Shown one piece after another: positions 16,268 through 25,200 of a stretch of 64,000 bases of DNA. Where the stretch lies: contig NZ_CP108054.1 in NCBI RefSeq assembly GCF_036173125.1, positions 4,464,001 through 4,528,000 of the forward strand, written 5' to 3'. The notes under the pieces are model-generated. The model was not told the origin of the DNA. It was given only the letters and a program-made list of their open reading frames with translations, and ran no database searches. Each line of letters starts with the position of its first letter. The stretch's first letter is position 1. Made by a program: the position numbers and the translations under genes. This stretch comes from Streptomyces sp. NBC_00286 (GTDB lineage: Bacteria; Actinomycetota; Actinomycetes; Streptomycetales; Streptomycetaceae).

Positions 16268-17248
16268 ATGCACGCCATCCGCCTGCACGCCTTCGGCCCG
16301 GCCGAGAATCTCACGTACGAGCAGGTCGAGGCCCCGGAGCCGGGCCCCGGCCAGGTACGTATCGCCGTCGCCGCGGCAGGCGTCCACCTCCTCGACACCG
16401 CGATCCGCGAGGGCGTGCAAGGCCCGCTGCCCGAACTTCCCGCCCTGCCCACCATCCCCGGCCGCGAAGTCGCCGGCACCGTCGAGTCGGTCGGCGATGG
16501 CGTCGCCCAACTCTGGCTTGGCAAGCGCGTCGTGGCGCATCTCGGCTTCAACCCGGGCGGATACGCCGAACTGGCCGTCACCGACACCGACCGCCTCCAC
16601 CAAGTCCCCGAGAACCTGGACTTCGCGCAGGCCGTCGCCATGATCGGCACGGGACGTACGACGATGGGGATCCTCCAGTTCGCCGAGCTCGGCCCCGGCT
16701 CCATGGCCGTGATCCCGGCCGCCGCCGGCGGTATCGGCACCCTTCTCGTGCAGTACGCCAAGAACGCCGGAGCCACCGTGATCGGCCTCGCGGGCGGCCC
16801 GGAGAAGGTGGCCCGTGTGGCGAAGAACGGTGCCGATCTCGCCGTCGACTACACGGACCCGGCCTGGCCCGACGAGGTCAAGTACTTCCTCTGGGGCCGG
16901 AAGGCCACGGTCGTCTTCGACGGCGTAGGAGGCGAAGTGGCCCGTACGGCCGTCGACTTCCTCGGACCCGGCGGCAAGCACATCGTCTTCGGCTGGTCCG
17001 GCGAAGGTCTGCACGACGGCAGCCCGCTCATCGTCGAGGGCGTGTCCGAGCAGGTCCTCGGGCCGGTGATGATGCAGAAGGCGGGCGGCCCCAATCCCGT
17101 ACGCACGCTGGAACTCCGCGCCCTCAGCGAGGCCGCCGCCGGCCGCCTCAACCCGGCCGTCCAGCGCTTCCCCCTCGCAGAGGCGGCAGCCGCGCACCGG
17201 GCCCTGGAGAACCGGGGGACGATCGGCAAAGTGGTTCTGGAGCCGTGA
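16268..17248 (+). CDS. NADPH:quinone oxidoreductase-like MDR enzyme
   Basis: This 326-residue medium-chain reductase has the N-terminal catalytic GroES-like fold (HAIRLHAFGPAENLTYEQVE, IPGREVAGTVESVGDGV). The nucleotide-binding loop AAAGGIGTLLVQYAKNAGA is at about 157-175. The structural and catalytic zinc cysteines are absent, so it belongs to the zinc-free quinone oxidoreductase branch that uses NADPH. The ATG at 16268 follows GAGGAG. It may be co-transcribed with the FAD enzyme upstream. Confidence 0.88.
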   Translation: MHAIRLHAFGPAENLTYEQVEAPEPGPGQVRIAVAAAGVHLLDTAIREGVQGPLPELPALPTIPGREVAGTVESVGDGVAQLWLGKRVVAHLGFNPGGYAELAVTDTDRLHQVPENLDFAQAVAMIGTGRTTMGILQFAELGPGSMAVIPAAAGGIGTLLVQYAKNAGATVIGLAGGPEKVARVAKNGADLAVDYTDPAWPDEVKYFLWGRKATVVFDGVGGEVARTAVDFLGPGGKHIVFGWSGEGLHDGSPLIVEGVSEQVLGPVMMQKAGGPNPVRTLELRALSEAAAGRLNPAVQRFPLAEAAAAHRALENRGTIGKVVLEP

Positions 17249-17315
17249 AGTAACCGATCCCACTTTCGGTCTCCGGAGGAGACACCCACGGCCCTCAGAA
17301 GCTAACGTCCCGCGC

Positions 17316-18770
17316 ATGAGCAGCACGGAGAGCGTGGGTGGCACTGAGCACACCGGCAGCACGGCCGGGGGAAACACCGCCCGCACCGTCGTCAACGGCG
17401 GCATATCGTTCTGGTACGCACAGCAGGGCCTCCCCGCGCCCCGCGAACCCCTCCCCTCGGACGCCGCCGCGGATGTCGTCATCGTCGGCGGCGGCTTCAC
17501 CGGACTGTGGACCGCGTACTACCTCAAGAAGGCCGCCCCTTTCCTCCGTATCACCGTCCTTGAGCAGAAGTTCTGCGGCTACGGCGCCTCCGGCCGCAAC
17601 GGCGGCTGGCTCTACAACGGCATCGCCGGACGCGACCGGCACGCGCGCGTGCACGGCCACGAGGCCGCCGTACGCCTCCAGAGGGCGATGAACGAGACGG
17701 TGGCGGAGGTCGTCCGGGTCGCCGAGGAGGAGTGCGTCGACGCGGACATCCACCAGGGAGGCGTACTCGAAGTCGCCTGTACACCCGCTCAGTTGGCTCG
17801 CCTGAAAGCATTCCATGAGGCAGAGCTGTCGTTCGGTGAGAAGGACCGCGAGTTGTACGGCGCCCGTGAGACCGCCGAGCGTGTCCGCGTCGCCGACGCC
17901 GTCGGCTCCACCTGGACGCCGCACGGGGCCCGCCTGAACCCCGTCAAGCTCGTCCAGGGACTCGCGAGGGCCGTCGAAGCGCTCGGCGTCACCATCCACG
18001 AGTCGACGCCCGTCACCGAGATCCGGCCGAAGCACGCGGTCACTCCGTACGGCACCGTCCGCGCGCCCTACGTCCTGCGCTGCACCGAGGGCTTCACCGC
18101 CTCGTTGAGGGGACAGAGACGCACCTGGCTCCCGATGAACTCGTCGATGATCGCCACCGAACCGCTCACCCCCGAGCAGTGGGCGTCGGTGGGGTGGGAG
18201 GGCCGCGAAACCCTCGGCGACATGGCGCACGCGTACATGTACGCGCAGCGCACGGCGGACGGCCGTATCGCGCTCGGGGGACGTGGCGTCCCGTACCGCT
18301 TCGGCTCGCGCACGGACAACGACGGCCGTACGCAGCCGGCGACGATCGAGGCGCTACGGGAGCTGCTTTTCCGTCTCTTTCCGCAGCTCACCGGGGTGGA
18401 AGTGGCGCACGCCTGGTCCGGTGTCCTCGGTGTGCCCCGGGACTGGTGCGCCACCGTCACCCTCGACCGTTCCACCGGGCTGGGCTGGGCCGGCGGCTAT
18501 GTCGGCTCGGGAGTCGCCGCCACCAACCTCGCCGCCCGCACGCTGTGCGATCTGATCCAGCAGGATTCCGGGCAGTCCGGCGCGACGGAGCTGACCGCCC
18601 TGCCCTGGGTCGGTCACAAGGTCCGCAAGTGGGAACCGGAGCCGTTGCGCTGGATCGGGGTACACGGCATGTACGCGACGTATCGAGCCGCCGATCGCCG
18701 TGAACGGGGCACGCAGGCCGCGCAGTCGTCCCGGCTGGCACGTATCGCCGACCGGGTCGCGGGCCGCTGA
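17316..18770 (+). CDS. DadA-like FAD-dependent oxidoreductase
   Basis: This 484-residue protein has the FAD motif DVVIVGGGFTGLWTAYYL at about 53-70, GASGRNGGW, and the C-terminal GYVGSGVAATNLAARTL, typical of the DAO superfamily related to gamma-glutamylputrescine oxidase. It oxidises an amine or amino acid of unknown identity. The ATG at 17316 lies directly downstream of a TAACGT-type -10 box, so a leaderless transcript is possible. The alpha/beta hydrolase follows 16 bp later in the same direction. Confidence 0.85.
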   Translation: MSSTESVGGTEHTGSTAGGNTARTVVNGGISFWYAQQGLPAPREPLPSDAAADVVIVGGGFTGLWTAYYLKKAAPFLRITVLEQKFCGYGASGRNGGWLYNGIAGRDRHARVHGHEAAVRLQRAMNETVAEVVRVAEEECVDADIHQGGVLEVACTPAQLARLKAFHEAELSFGEKDRELYGARETAERVRVADAVGSTWTPHGARLNPVKLVQGLARAVEALGVTIHESTPVTEIRPKHAVTPYGTVRAPYVLRCTEGFTASLRGQRRTWLPMNSSMIATEPLTPEQWASVGWEGRETLGDMAHAYMYAQRTADGRIALGGRGVPYRFGSRTDNDGRTQPATIEALRELLFRLFPQLTGVEVAHAWSGVLGVPRDWCATVTLDRSTGLGWAGGYVGSGVAATNLAARTLCDLIQQDSGQSGATELTALPWVGHKVRKWEPEPLRWIGVHGMYATYRAADRRERGTQAAQSSRLARIADRVAGR

Positions 18771-18786
18771 GCAGGGGGCAACACAC

Positions 18787-19542
18787 ATGGACATGGACAC
18801 CCGCATCGTCGACACCATCCGGTACACCGCCGACGGTCAGCTCCTCGACATCCACCAGGGCACCGACCCGGCCGCGCCGACCGTCCTCCTCTGGCACGGG
18901 CGCGGGCCCGCCGAGCGTGACGTCCTCGGCGCCCTCGCCGGTACCGTCGCCCGGCTCGGCGCCACCGTGATCGTTCCCGACTGGCGGCCCGACGCCGACG
19001 ACGGGGGACGGCCGCACCTCGCGGCTTCCCTCCGCTTCACCTGGGATTACGTACCTGACCCGGCCCGTGTCGTGCTCGTCGGCTGGTCCCTCGGCGGCCG
19101 GGCCGCGATGGCCACCGCCCTTCGGCCCGACCCTCCGGAAGGCTGGCGTCCGGCCGCGGTGGTCGGCATCGCCGCCCGCTACAACCAGCCCGAACCCCTC
19201 CTCGGCCTCCCCTCCCCCATGGCCGTCTGCGCCAGCGCGCCGCCGCTGCCGATCCACCTGGTCCACGGAACGGCCGACAGGGTCTGCGACTTCAACAACG
19301 CCCTCGAGTTCCAGTCGGTCCTCGCCGACTGCGGCCGCCCGGCTCCGCTCACCGAACTCACCACGGACCACGCGGGCGCGGTCATGGCCGAGTACGCCCC
19401 GGAGTTGGGGCGCTGCCGCCCTGTCCACGGCGGCACACCGTACGAGGAGGGACTCCGCACCGCCCGCGTCATCGCGTCGGCGGCGGGGCTGGAGGTGCCC
19501 GAACTCGACAGCCGTGGAAGAAGAGCCCAGGTCAACGGCTGA
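18787..19542 (+). CDS. Alpha/beta hydrolase
   Basis: This 251-residue soluble hydrolase shows the oxyanion motif LLWHGRGPAERD, the nucleophile elbow GWSLGGRA (Ser about 102), an aspartate in HGTADRVCDF and the catalytic His in LTTDHAGAV. It belongs to the esterase/dienelactone-hydrolase-like group; the substrate is unknown. It follows the DadA-like gene by 16 bp and probably forms an operon with it. A degenerate tandem repeat begins right after the stop. Confidence 0.82.
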   Translation: MDMDTRIVDTIRYTADGQLLDIHQGTDPAAPTVLLWHGRGPAERDVLGALAGTVARLGATVIVPDWRPDADDGGRPHLAASLRFTWDYVPDPARVVLVGWSLGGRAAMATALRPDPPEGWRPAAVVGIAARYNQPEPLLGLPSPMAVCASAPPLPIHLVHGTADRVCDFNNALEFQSVLADCGRPAPLTELTTDHAGAVMAEYAPELGRCRPVHGGTPYEEGLRTARVIASAAGLEVPELDSRGRRAQVNG

Positions 19543-19554
19543 CGGTGACCTGGG

Positions 19555-19668
19555 CGCCAACAGACCATCGTCTGACGGCGTTACGTTCCACGGCGTGTCG
19601 TCCGACGGCGTGTCGTCCGACGGCATCGCCTGATGGCGCGTCGCCTGACGGCATCGTCTGACGGCGTC
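19555..19668. repeat. Degenerate tandem repeat, about 15-bp unit
   Basis: Seven or so copies of a unit like GTCGTCCGACGGCGT run from the hydrolase stop to the stop of the convergent propeller gene. Examples are ATCGTCTGACGGCGT, GTCGTCCGACGGCGT and GTCGTCCGACGGCAT. The CCGACGGCG core returns in opposite orientation in the repeat at 21935-22214. Confidence 0.8.
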
Positions 19669-20929
19669 ACTTCGCGGCGATGCCCTCCATGCCCGCCTCC
19701 TCGAAGACCGGCAGGTCCTCAGCGGTCGTGACCTTCGTGAGGGCGCCGTTCTTCTCGACACGGAAGCCGTCGACGGTGCCGGAGACGGCGTTCTGCACGT
19801 AGACGAACTTCTCGTCCTCGGTCACCGCGAGGTCGATCACGCCCTGGGAGTTGGCGGAGGGCGGGGTGGCGATGCCCACGTCGTTGGTGAGGGCGAGCTT
19901 GCCGCTCTTGGCCATGCGGTAGCCGCTGACCGTCGAGTTCCCGGTGTTGCCGCCGTAGAAGTAGTTGCCGGCGCGCACCAGCCAGCACAGCGTCTCCTGG
20001 CCGTTGGCCAGCGGCTGCTGCAGGACCTTCAGCTTGCCGTTGCGCTTCACCTGATACGCCGACACCGTCGACTTCTCGGCCTCCGCGACCAGCATCCGCT
20101 TGCCCGACTTGTCGAAGCTGATCGCGAACGGGACGCCGCCCGCGGACTTGTTGACGACCGGCTCGTCGACGGCGGGCAGCCCGTTCCGCTTCATCGGGAA
20201 CACCTCGACCGTGTTGGCGGCCTTGGTGGTGACCACCAGGTTGCGGCCGTCCGGAGTGAACTCGACCTCACCGGGCGAGGTGTCGAAGCGCGGCACATTC
20301 TCGTTGTCCAGCCCCAGCGAACGATGCGAGCCCTTCAGCGGCTTGAGCCCCTTCTTGGTGATCGTGAAGCCCTGGACGCTGCCCGCTCCGCCCGCATTCA
20401 TCACGTACGCCACCTTCCCGCGCACCGCGATGCTCGCCGGGAACTCCCCGCCCGAGTCCACCTGCTTCGGATCCTTCAGCTCGGTCCCCTCGACGCGGAA
20501 CGAGGTCACCGTGCCACTGCCCGCGTTGACGGCGAGGAGCATCCCCGAGGCGTCGTCGTAGACGAGCGAGCCCTGGGAAGCGAGCGAGTCGGTGGGCGCG
20601 TCGATCTGGTCGCCGCCCTTGCCGCCGGTCGCGAACTCCCCTGCCGGCGACAGCTTTCCGTCGTCAGCCCGCGCGAACACGTGGATCATGTTCCCGTTCA
20701 GCTCGTTGCCCTGCACGAACACGGCCTGATCGGCTCCGGCCGACGTGGTGCGCGCGTACTGCCCGGCATTGGCCACGGACACCGCCGCCGTCACCGCCCC
20801 CACCGAGGCGAGCACTCCGGCCCCGATCATGACCCGCCGCGACTTGGACTTCGCCCGGTGCCCACTCCTGTGCCCAGTCTTGTGGTCACTGCGACGGCCA
20901 TTCCTGTCGTACGTGTTGTACGCACCCAC
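19667..20929 (-). CDS. Secreted seven-bladed beta-propeller (lactonase/YncE-like)
   Basis: From the GTG at 20929 (GAGGAG upstream) the product is 420 residues. A basic N-terminus and hydrophobic stretch (RRVMIGAGVLASVGAVTAA) form an export signal, possibly Tat because of the twin arginine. The rest is repeated about 45-residue blades with NAGSGTVTSFRVEG, GGEFPASIAVRGKVAYVMNA, SPGEVEFTPDGRNLVVTTK and VPFAISFDKSGKRMLVAEA. These resemble 6-phosphogluconolactonase-like and YncE propellers; catalytic activity is not assured. Promoter DNA upstream contains repeated CTCGTAAG words. Confidence 0.82.
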   Translation of the reverse strand: MGAYNTYDRNGRRSDHKTGHRSGHRAKSKSRRVMIGAGVLASVGAVTAAVSVANAGQYARTTSAGADQAVFVQGNELNGNMIHVFARADDGKLSPAGEFATGGKGGDQIDAPTDSLASQGSLVYDDASGMLLAVNAGSGTVTSFRVEGTELKDPKQVDSGGEFPASIAVRGKVAYVMNAGGAGSVQGFTITKKGLKPLKGSHRSLGLDNENVPRFDTSPGEVEFTPDGRNLVVTTKAANTVEVFPMKRNGLPAVDEPVVNKSAGGVPFAISFDKSGKRMLVAEAEKSTVSAYQVKRNGKLKVLQQPLANGQETLCWLVRAGNYFYGGNTGNSTVSGYRMAKSGKLALTNDVGIATPPSANSQGVIDLAVTEDEKFVYVQNAVSGTVDGFRVEKNGALTKVTTAEDLPVFEEAGMEGIAAK

Positions 20930-21113
20930 GCCCGGCTCCTCGGTCTCTCGTCCCCCACGTCCGCGCCCTGCGGAACAGCACAAGAGTGACCAGTGGGGGA
21001 CGAGAGACGAACCGGATCCGGGCCCGCGTCAGGGTCTCGTAAGCGGTGCGCAAGGCTCTCGTAAGAACTCGTGAGAGCTCTTGAGAACTATTGGCAAACA
21101 GATCCGGAGGGCG

Positions 21114-21770
21114 TCAGCACTTCCAGGTCGCCCAGAACCACTTGCCCTTCATCGTGCCGTCCGGCCATAGCACCGGCGTCTTGATGTGGACGTCCGTGGA
21201 GCCCTGGCCCGGGTAGTACCAGTGGTAGTGGCCGTCCTTGCGCTTGCCGTAGTGGACCTCGAGCCAGCCCTGGGAGTTCCGCTCGTACGGCGCGAACCAG
21301 TAGCCGCCCGCCTCACCGGGCTTGATGGTCCCCTTGAGGGTGGTGCTGGCGCTGACCGTGTCGCCCGCCTTCCAGGTCTCCTCCTGCGAGACGCCGACGG
21401 ACATGCCCCCTTTGAGGACGTCCGAGAAGCCGGCCTTGACCTCCACCGAGGTCGTCTGACTGAAGGAGTACTCGGTGGTGCGGTCGATCCGGAAGATGCG
21501 GTCGTAGCCCAGGTCGGAACTGCCCGCGCAGTTGTACACCGCGTTGCCGACCTGACGCCGCTTGCCCAGCTCGGTCCAGGCGTTGACCTCGTGGTACTGG
21601 CAGGAGTCGGCGTTGTCGTTGTTGCAGTCCCACATCACGTCGGGTCTGTCGTCGCCCCAGCCGGGGCTGGTGTTGGCGCTGGCCGTCCCCGTGGAGAAGG
21701 TGATCAGGAAGAGGGCCGCGGCGGGCGTCAGCATGGCAAGGCGACGGCGGCCGGTCTTGAGAGCCTTCAT
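21114..21770 (-). CDS. Secreted protein with aerolysin/ETX-MTX2-like composition
   Basis: From the ATG at 21770 the product is 218 residues. It has a clear Sec signal (GRRRLAMLTPAAALFLITFS, then ending TASAN). The mature part has cysteines in MWDCNNDNADSC and VYNCAGSS. A central Ser/Thr-rich alternating beta stretch (SFSQTTSVEVKAGFSDVL, GGMSVGVSQEETW, TVSASTTLKGTIKPGE) looks like the insertion hairpin of aerolysin-type pore formers. The end is aromatic (GHYHWYYPGQGS) and finishes in WKC. The family assignment rests on pattern only. It stands alone, between the propeller gene and the STAND gene. Confidence 0.6.
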   Translation of the reverse strand: MKALKTGRRRLAMLTPAAALFLITFSTGTASANTSPGWGDDRPDVMWDCNNDNADSCQYHEVNAWTELGKRRQVGNAVYNCAGSSDLGYDRIFRIDRTTEYSFSQTTSVEVKAGFSDVLKGGMSVGVSQEETWKAGDTVSASTTLKGTIKPGEAGGYWFAPYERNSQGWLEVHYGKRKDGHYHWYYPGQGSTDVHIKTPVLWPDGTMKGKWFWATWKC

Positions 21771-21934
21771 GGATGGGTTCTCCCGTCGGGTGGTTCGACA
21801 CCCTCGTCGGGTGTTACGGCCGCTGTCCCGGCCGGGGGGAGAAGAGGGGGATGGCCGGGACAGCGACGGCTCAATCCTCAACGCTCGGGAATTGATCAGC
21901 CAGCCGCTCCATCAGGGCAATCAATCACCGGCCT

Positions 21935-22214
21935 GACGCATCAACCGCACACCGGGGCGCATCAATCGTCGACCGGGCCCACCCGCCGGGAGCATCACCG
22001 CCGTCGGCACATCACCGCCGTCGGACCGCATCACCGCCATCGGCACATCACCGCCATCGGGTACGTCACCGTCGTCGGGAGCATCACCGCCGTCGGGTAC
22101 GTCACCCGCCCGCCGCGTGCGTCAGCCGCCCGCCGGGAGCATCACCGCCGTCGGCACGTCACCCCCGTCGGGTACGCCACTCGCCCGCCGGGTGTATCAG
22201 CCGCCCGCCGACCG
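21935..22214. repeat. Degenerate tandem repeat, about 17-18-bp unit
   Basis: About 13 units such as GAGCATCACCGCCGTCGG, CACATCACCGCCATCGG, GTACGTCACCGTCGTCGG and the variant GTGTATCAGCCGCCCGCCG fill the gap between the STAND gene stop at 22217 and the promoter of the aerolysin-like gene. The units are phased at 16-19 bp and have drifted. Confidence 0.85.
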
Positions 22215-22216
22215 CG

Positions 22217-25200
22217 TCACCCGCACACCCTCCGATACGGCACATCCGCCACGTGCGCCTCCCACTGCGCCCGCGTCAGACCGCCCGGATCGCCGCCGCC
22301 CTCCGCCACCCTCGCGCACACCGTCTCGACCGCCTTGGACGGTGCGATGGTGTACCGCTGGAGCGGAACGTGCGCGCTCCCCGCGTACACCGTGCCGCTG
22401 TCCGCGCTGAACGCCACCGTGTCGATCTTGTCGCCCGGTGTCGTCAGCGGGCCGCCGAGGGGCTGTTGGGTGTCGAGGTCCCAGAGCTGGAGCGTGCCCG
22501 CCTCGCCGCCCACGGCGAGGGTGCTTCCGTCGGGGCTGACGGCGAGGGCGTTCACGGCTTCCGAGCTGTCGCCGACGGGGTCCTCGGCGCTGTCGCCGGT
22601 GGAGCCCACGCCGACCGGGGCCGGGAACACGTTCCGGAGGATCCCGGCTCGCTCCCGGACCTTTCCGTCCCACAGCGCCACCCGGCCCGTCTGGTCCCCC
22701 GCCACCAGCCGCGAACCGTCCGCGGCGAAGGCGAGCGCGCCGATCTCGTCGCCCTGAACCAGGTTCTGTGCGGCTGCCTTGCCGTCCGGCAGGACGGCCG
22801 TGCGGGTGTCGCCGACCAGGAGTCCGCCGTCGGGGCGGACGGCGAGGTGGCTGCTGGACAGGGCCGGCAGAACCGCCGTTCTGCGGTGGGAGGCCGTGTC
22901 CCAGACCTCGTTGCTCAGTTCGCCGGCAGCCGAGGAGCGGGTGGCGTAGAGCGTGCGCGCGTCGGGGCCCAGGGCGAGGGTGAGCACCGCGGGTGCCGAA
23001 GTCCTCGTCGCCAGATCCAGCGTCGTACGGAACCGGCCGGGCGCGACGTCCCAGATCATGACGCGCTGCGGGGACGCCTCGTCGTCGGGCGCCGAGATTC
23101 CGTACGCGAGCGTCTTGCCGTCGGGGGCGAACGCCAGCAGTGGTGAGGTGCTCTCCGGGTGCACAGGCGTCTCGGGATCGCGGGAGACGGGGAGCGGCGG
23201 AGGCGGCAGCGTCCGCCGCAGCTTGCCGTCGGCGGTGTCGCGCAGCTCGAAGTGGTAACGGTCGCCGGTGCGGCGGGCGGTGGCGAGGGTGCGGCCGTCC
23301 GGGCTGATGCGCACCCCGTCCAGCGGCTCGTCGCGCCAGGCGGGCGTCACGGCGTGCGCGACGTCGAGGGAGTGGACCGTACCGCCCTCCAGGTAGCGCA
23401 GGACGGGGCGGTCGGGATCCCAGGCAAGGCCGCCGTACGGGTGCTGGTTGTTCAGGGAGTGCCGGAACACCGGGGCCGACTCGTCGACCGCGAGGCGCCA
23501 CACCCTGACCTCCTCACCGTCCGCGGTCGCCAGGAACTTCCCGTCCTTGCTGAGGGAGGCGTACTTCACGCCCGGGTCGTCGATGTTCGCCAGCCGCCGC
23601 CCCGAGGGGACATCGAAGACGTGCATCCCGTCAAAGGTGTACGCGGCGAGCCTCCCCCAGCCTTCGGCCGGGGGGACCCCCATCTCGCTTCGCTCGCCTC
23701 CGTCGAACACGAGCTGCGGCCCTTCCGCGCTGCAGATCTCGCCGTCCCGTTCCCAGGCTCCTGGCAGCGTGCGCCCCGTCTTCAGGTCCCGTACCAGGGG
23801 CGTGCCCTCGTCGGGGCAGGCCGCGACCAGCCGGCCGTCCGCGCTCGACGCCACCAGCGTCGTATCCGCCGCCTTCGTGTCGTATCGCAGGCGGTCGTCG
23901 GCGGACGAGCGCACCTGCACCCGGTAGTCGCTCGTGTCACCCACGACGTAACTGGCACCGGAGAAGTCCACGGAGGCAGAGGCAGGCAGCCGGTCGCCGC
24001 GCCACCGCCCGGCGGCCGTGTCCCACAGCCGAGTTCCGTCGTCCCCGGTGATCGCCAGCAGCCGCCCGTCCGCAGCGGCCGCGCTCACCGTGCCGCCCTC
24101 CGGCAGGCGCCCCGAGGCGATCCGCCGGTGCCGGACCACGTCCCAGGTCCGCCAGACGCGTCCCTCGACGCTGAGCAGCCTGCGGCCCGAGTGGGTCAGG
24201 AAGCGGGTGGGGCCGTCGCCGGGCGCCGGGTCGATGAAGGAGTCGGGTTCCGGCTGGCCGAGTGAGCCCAGCAGGGCCCGCCGGGTCTCGGGCAGCTGCG
24301 CCGCGCGCCAGGCGGCGACGCCCAGCAGTTGCGCGGTGCGGGGATCGGTCGTACGCAGCGACTCCGCGACGGCGGCGATACGGCGGGCCGCCTCGTCGGT
24401 GCGCCGCCGCTGGTTGTCGCGATGCTCCAGCAACGCGACCAGTCCGGCCACGAGCGCCACCGCGAGTACGGCCGACAGCACGCCCACCGCTGCCCGTGCC
24501 CGGCGCGCCGAGTGGGCGGCGGCCTGGCGTTCCGCGTCGCGGGCCTCGAAGGCGGCGACGAGGAACTCCCGTTCCGCCACGGTCAGTTCGGGGTCGCATG
24601 CGGGGTTCGGGAACAGCTCTTCCGCTCGGGCCAGGCGGACGCCCCGGTACAGCGTGCCCGGGTCACGTTCGTGCTCCAGCCAGGCGCGGGCCGCCTCGGT
24701 GAGCGCCCGGTGGTGGCGCAGCCGCTCGCGGTCCTCCTCGATCCAGCCGTGCAGCCGGGGCCAGCGGGTGATCAGCGCCTCGTGGGCGAGGTGGACGGTC
24801 TCCTCGTCTGAGGTGAGGAGGCGGGCGCGGGCCAGCCGCTCCACCACCGGCGGCACGTAGGGGCACGCCCACGAATCGAGTTCGGCCCGGTTCAGCGGGC
24901 GCCGGGTGTCGGAGGTCCCGCGCCCGGGCTCGACCATCCGCAGCAGAAGACGGCGGGCCGCGTCCGCCTGGGCCGCGGTCAGCTGCCCGTACACCTCCTC
25001 CGCGCTGGCCGCGATGGCGCCGCCCACCCCGCCGGCCGCCTCGTACGAGGCCAGGGTCAGCAGCCGGCCGCGACGCCGCCGCCAGGTCTCCAGCAGCGCG
25101 TGCGAGAGCATCGGCAGCCCGCCCGGCTGGTCGAGGACCTCCTCGACGATCCGGGCGGTCAGCTCCCGCTCCACCAGCAGACCGGCCGCCTGCGCCGGTT

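Noticed and set aside
19555..22214. Tandem repeats as a CRISPR array
   Set aside because: Units are 15-18 bp, degenerate and contiguous, with no unique spacers and no cas genes.
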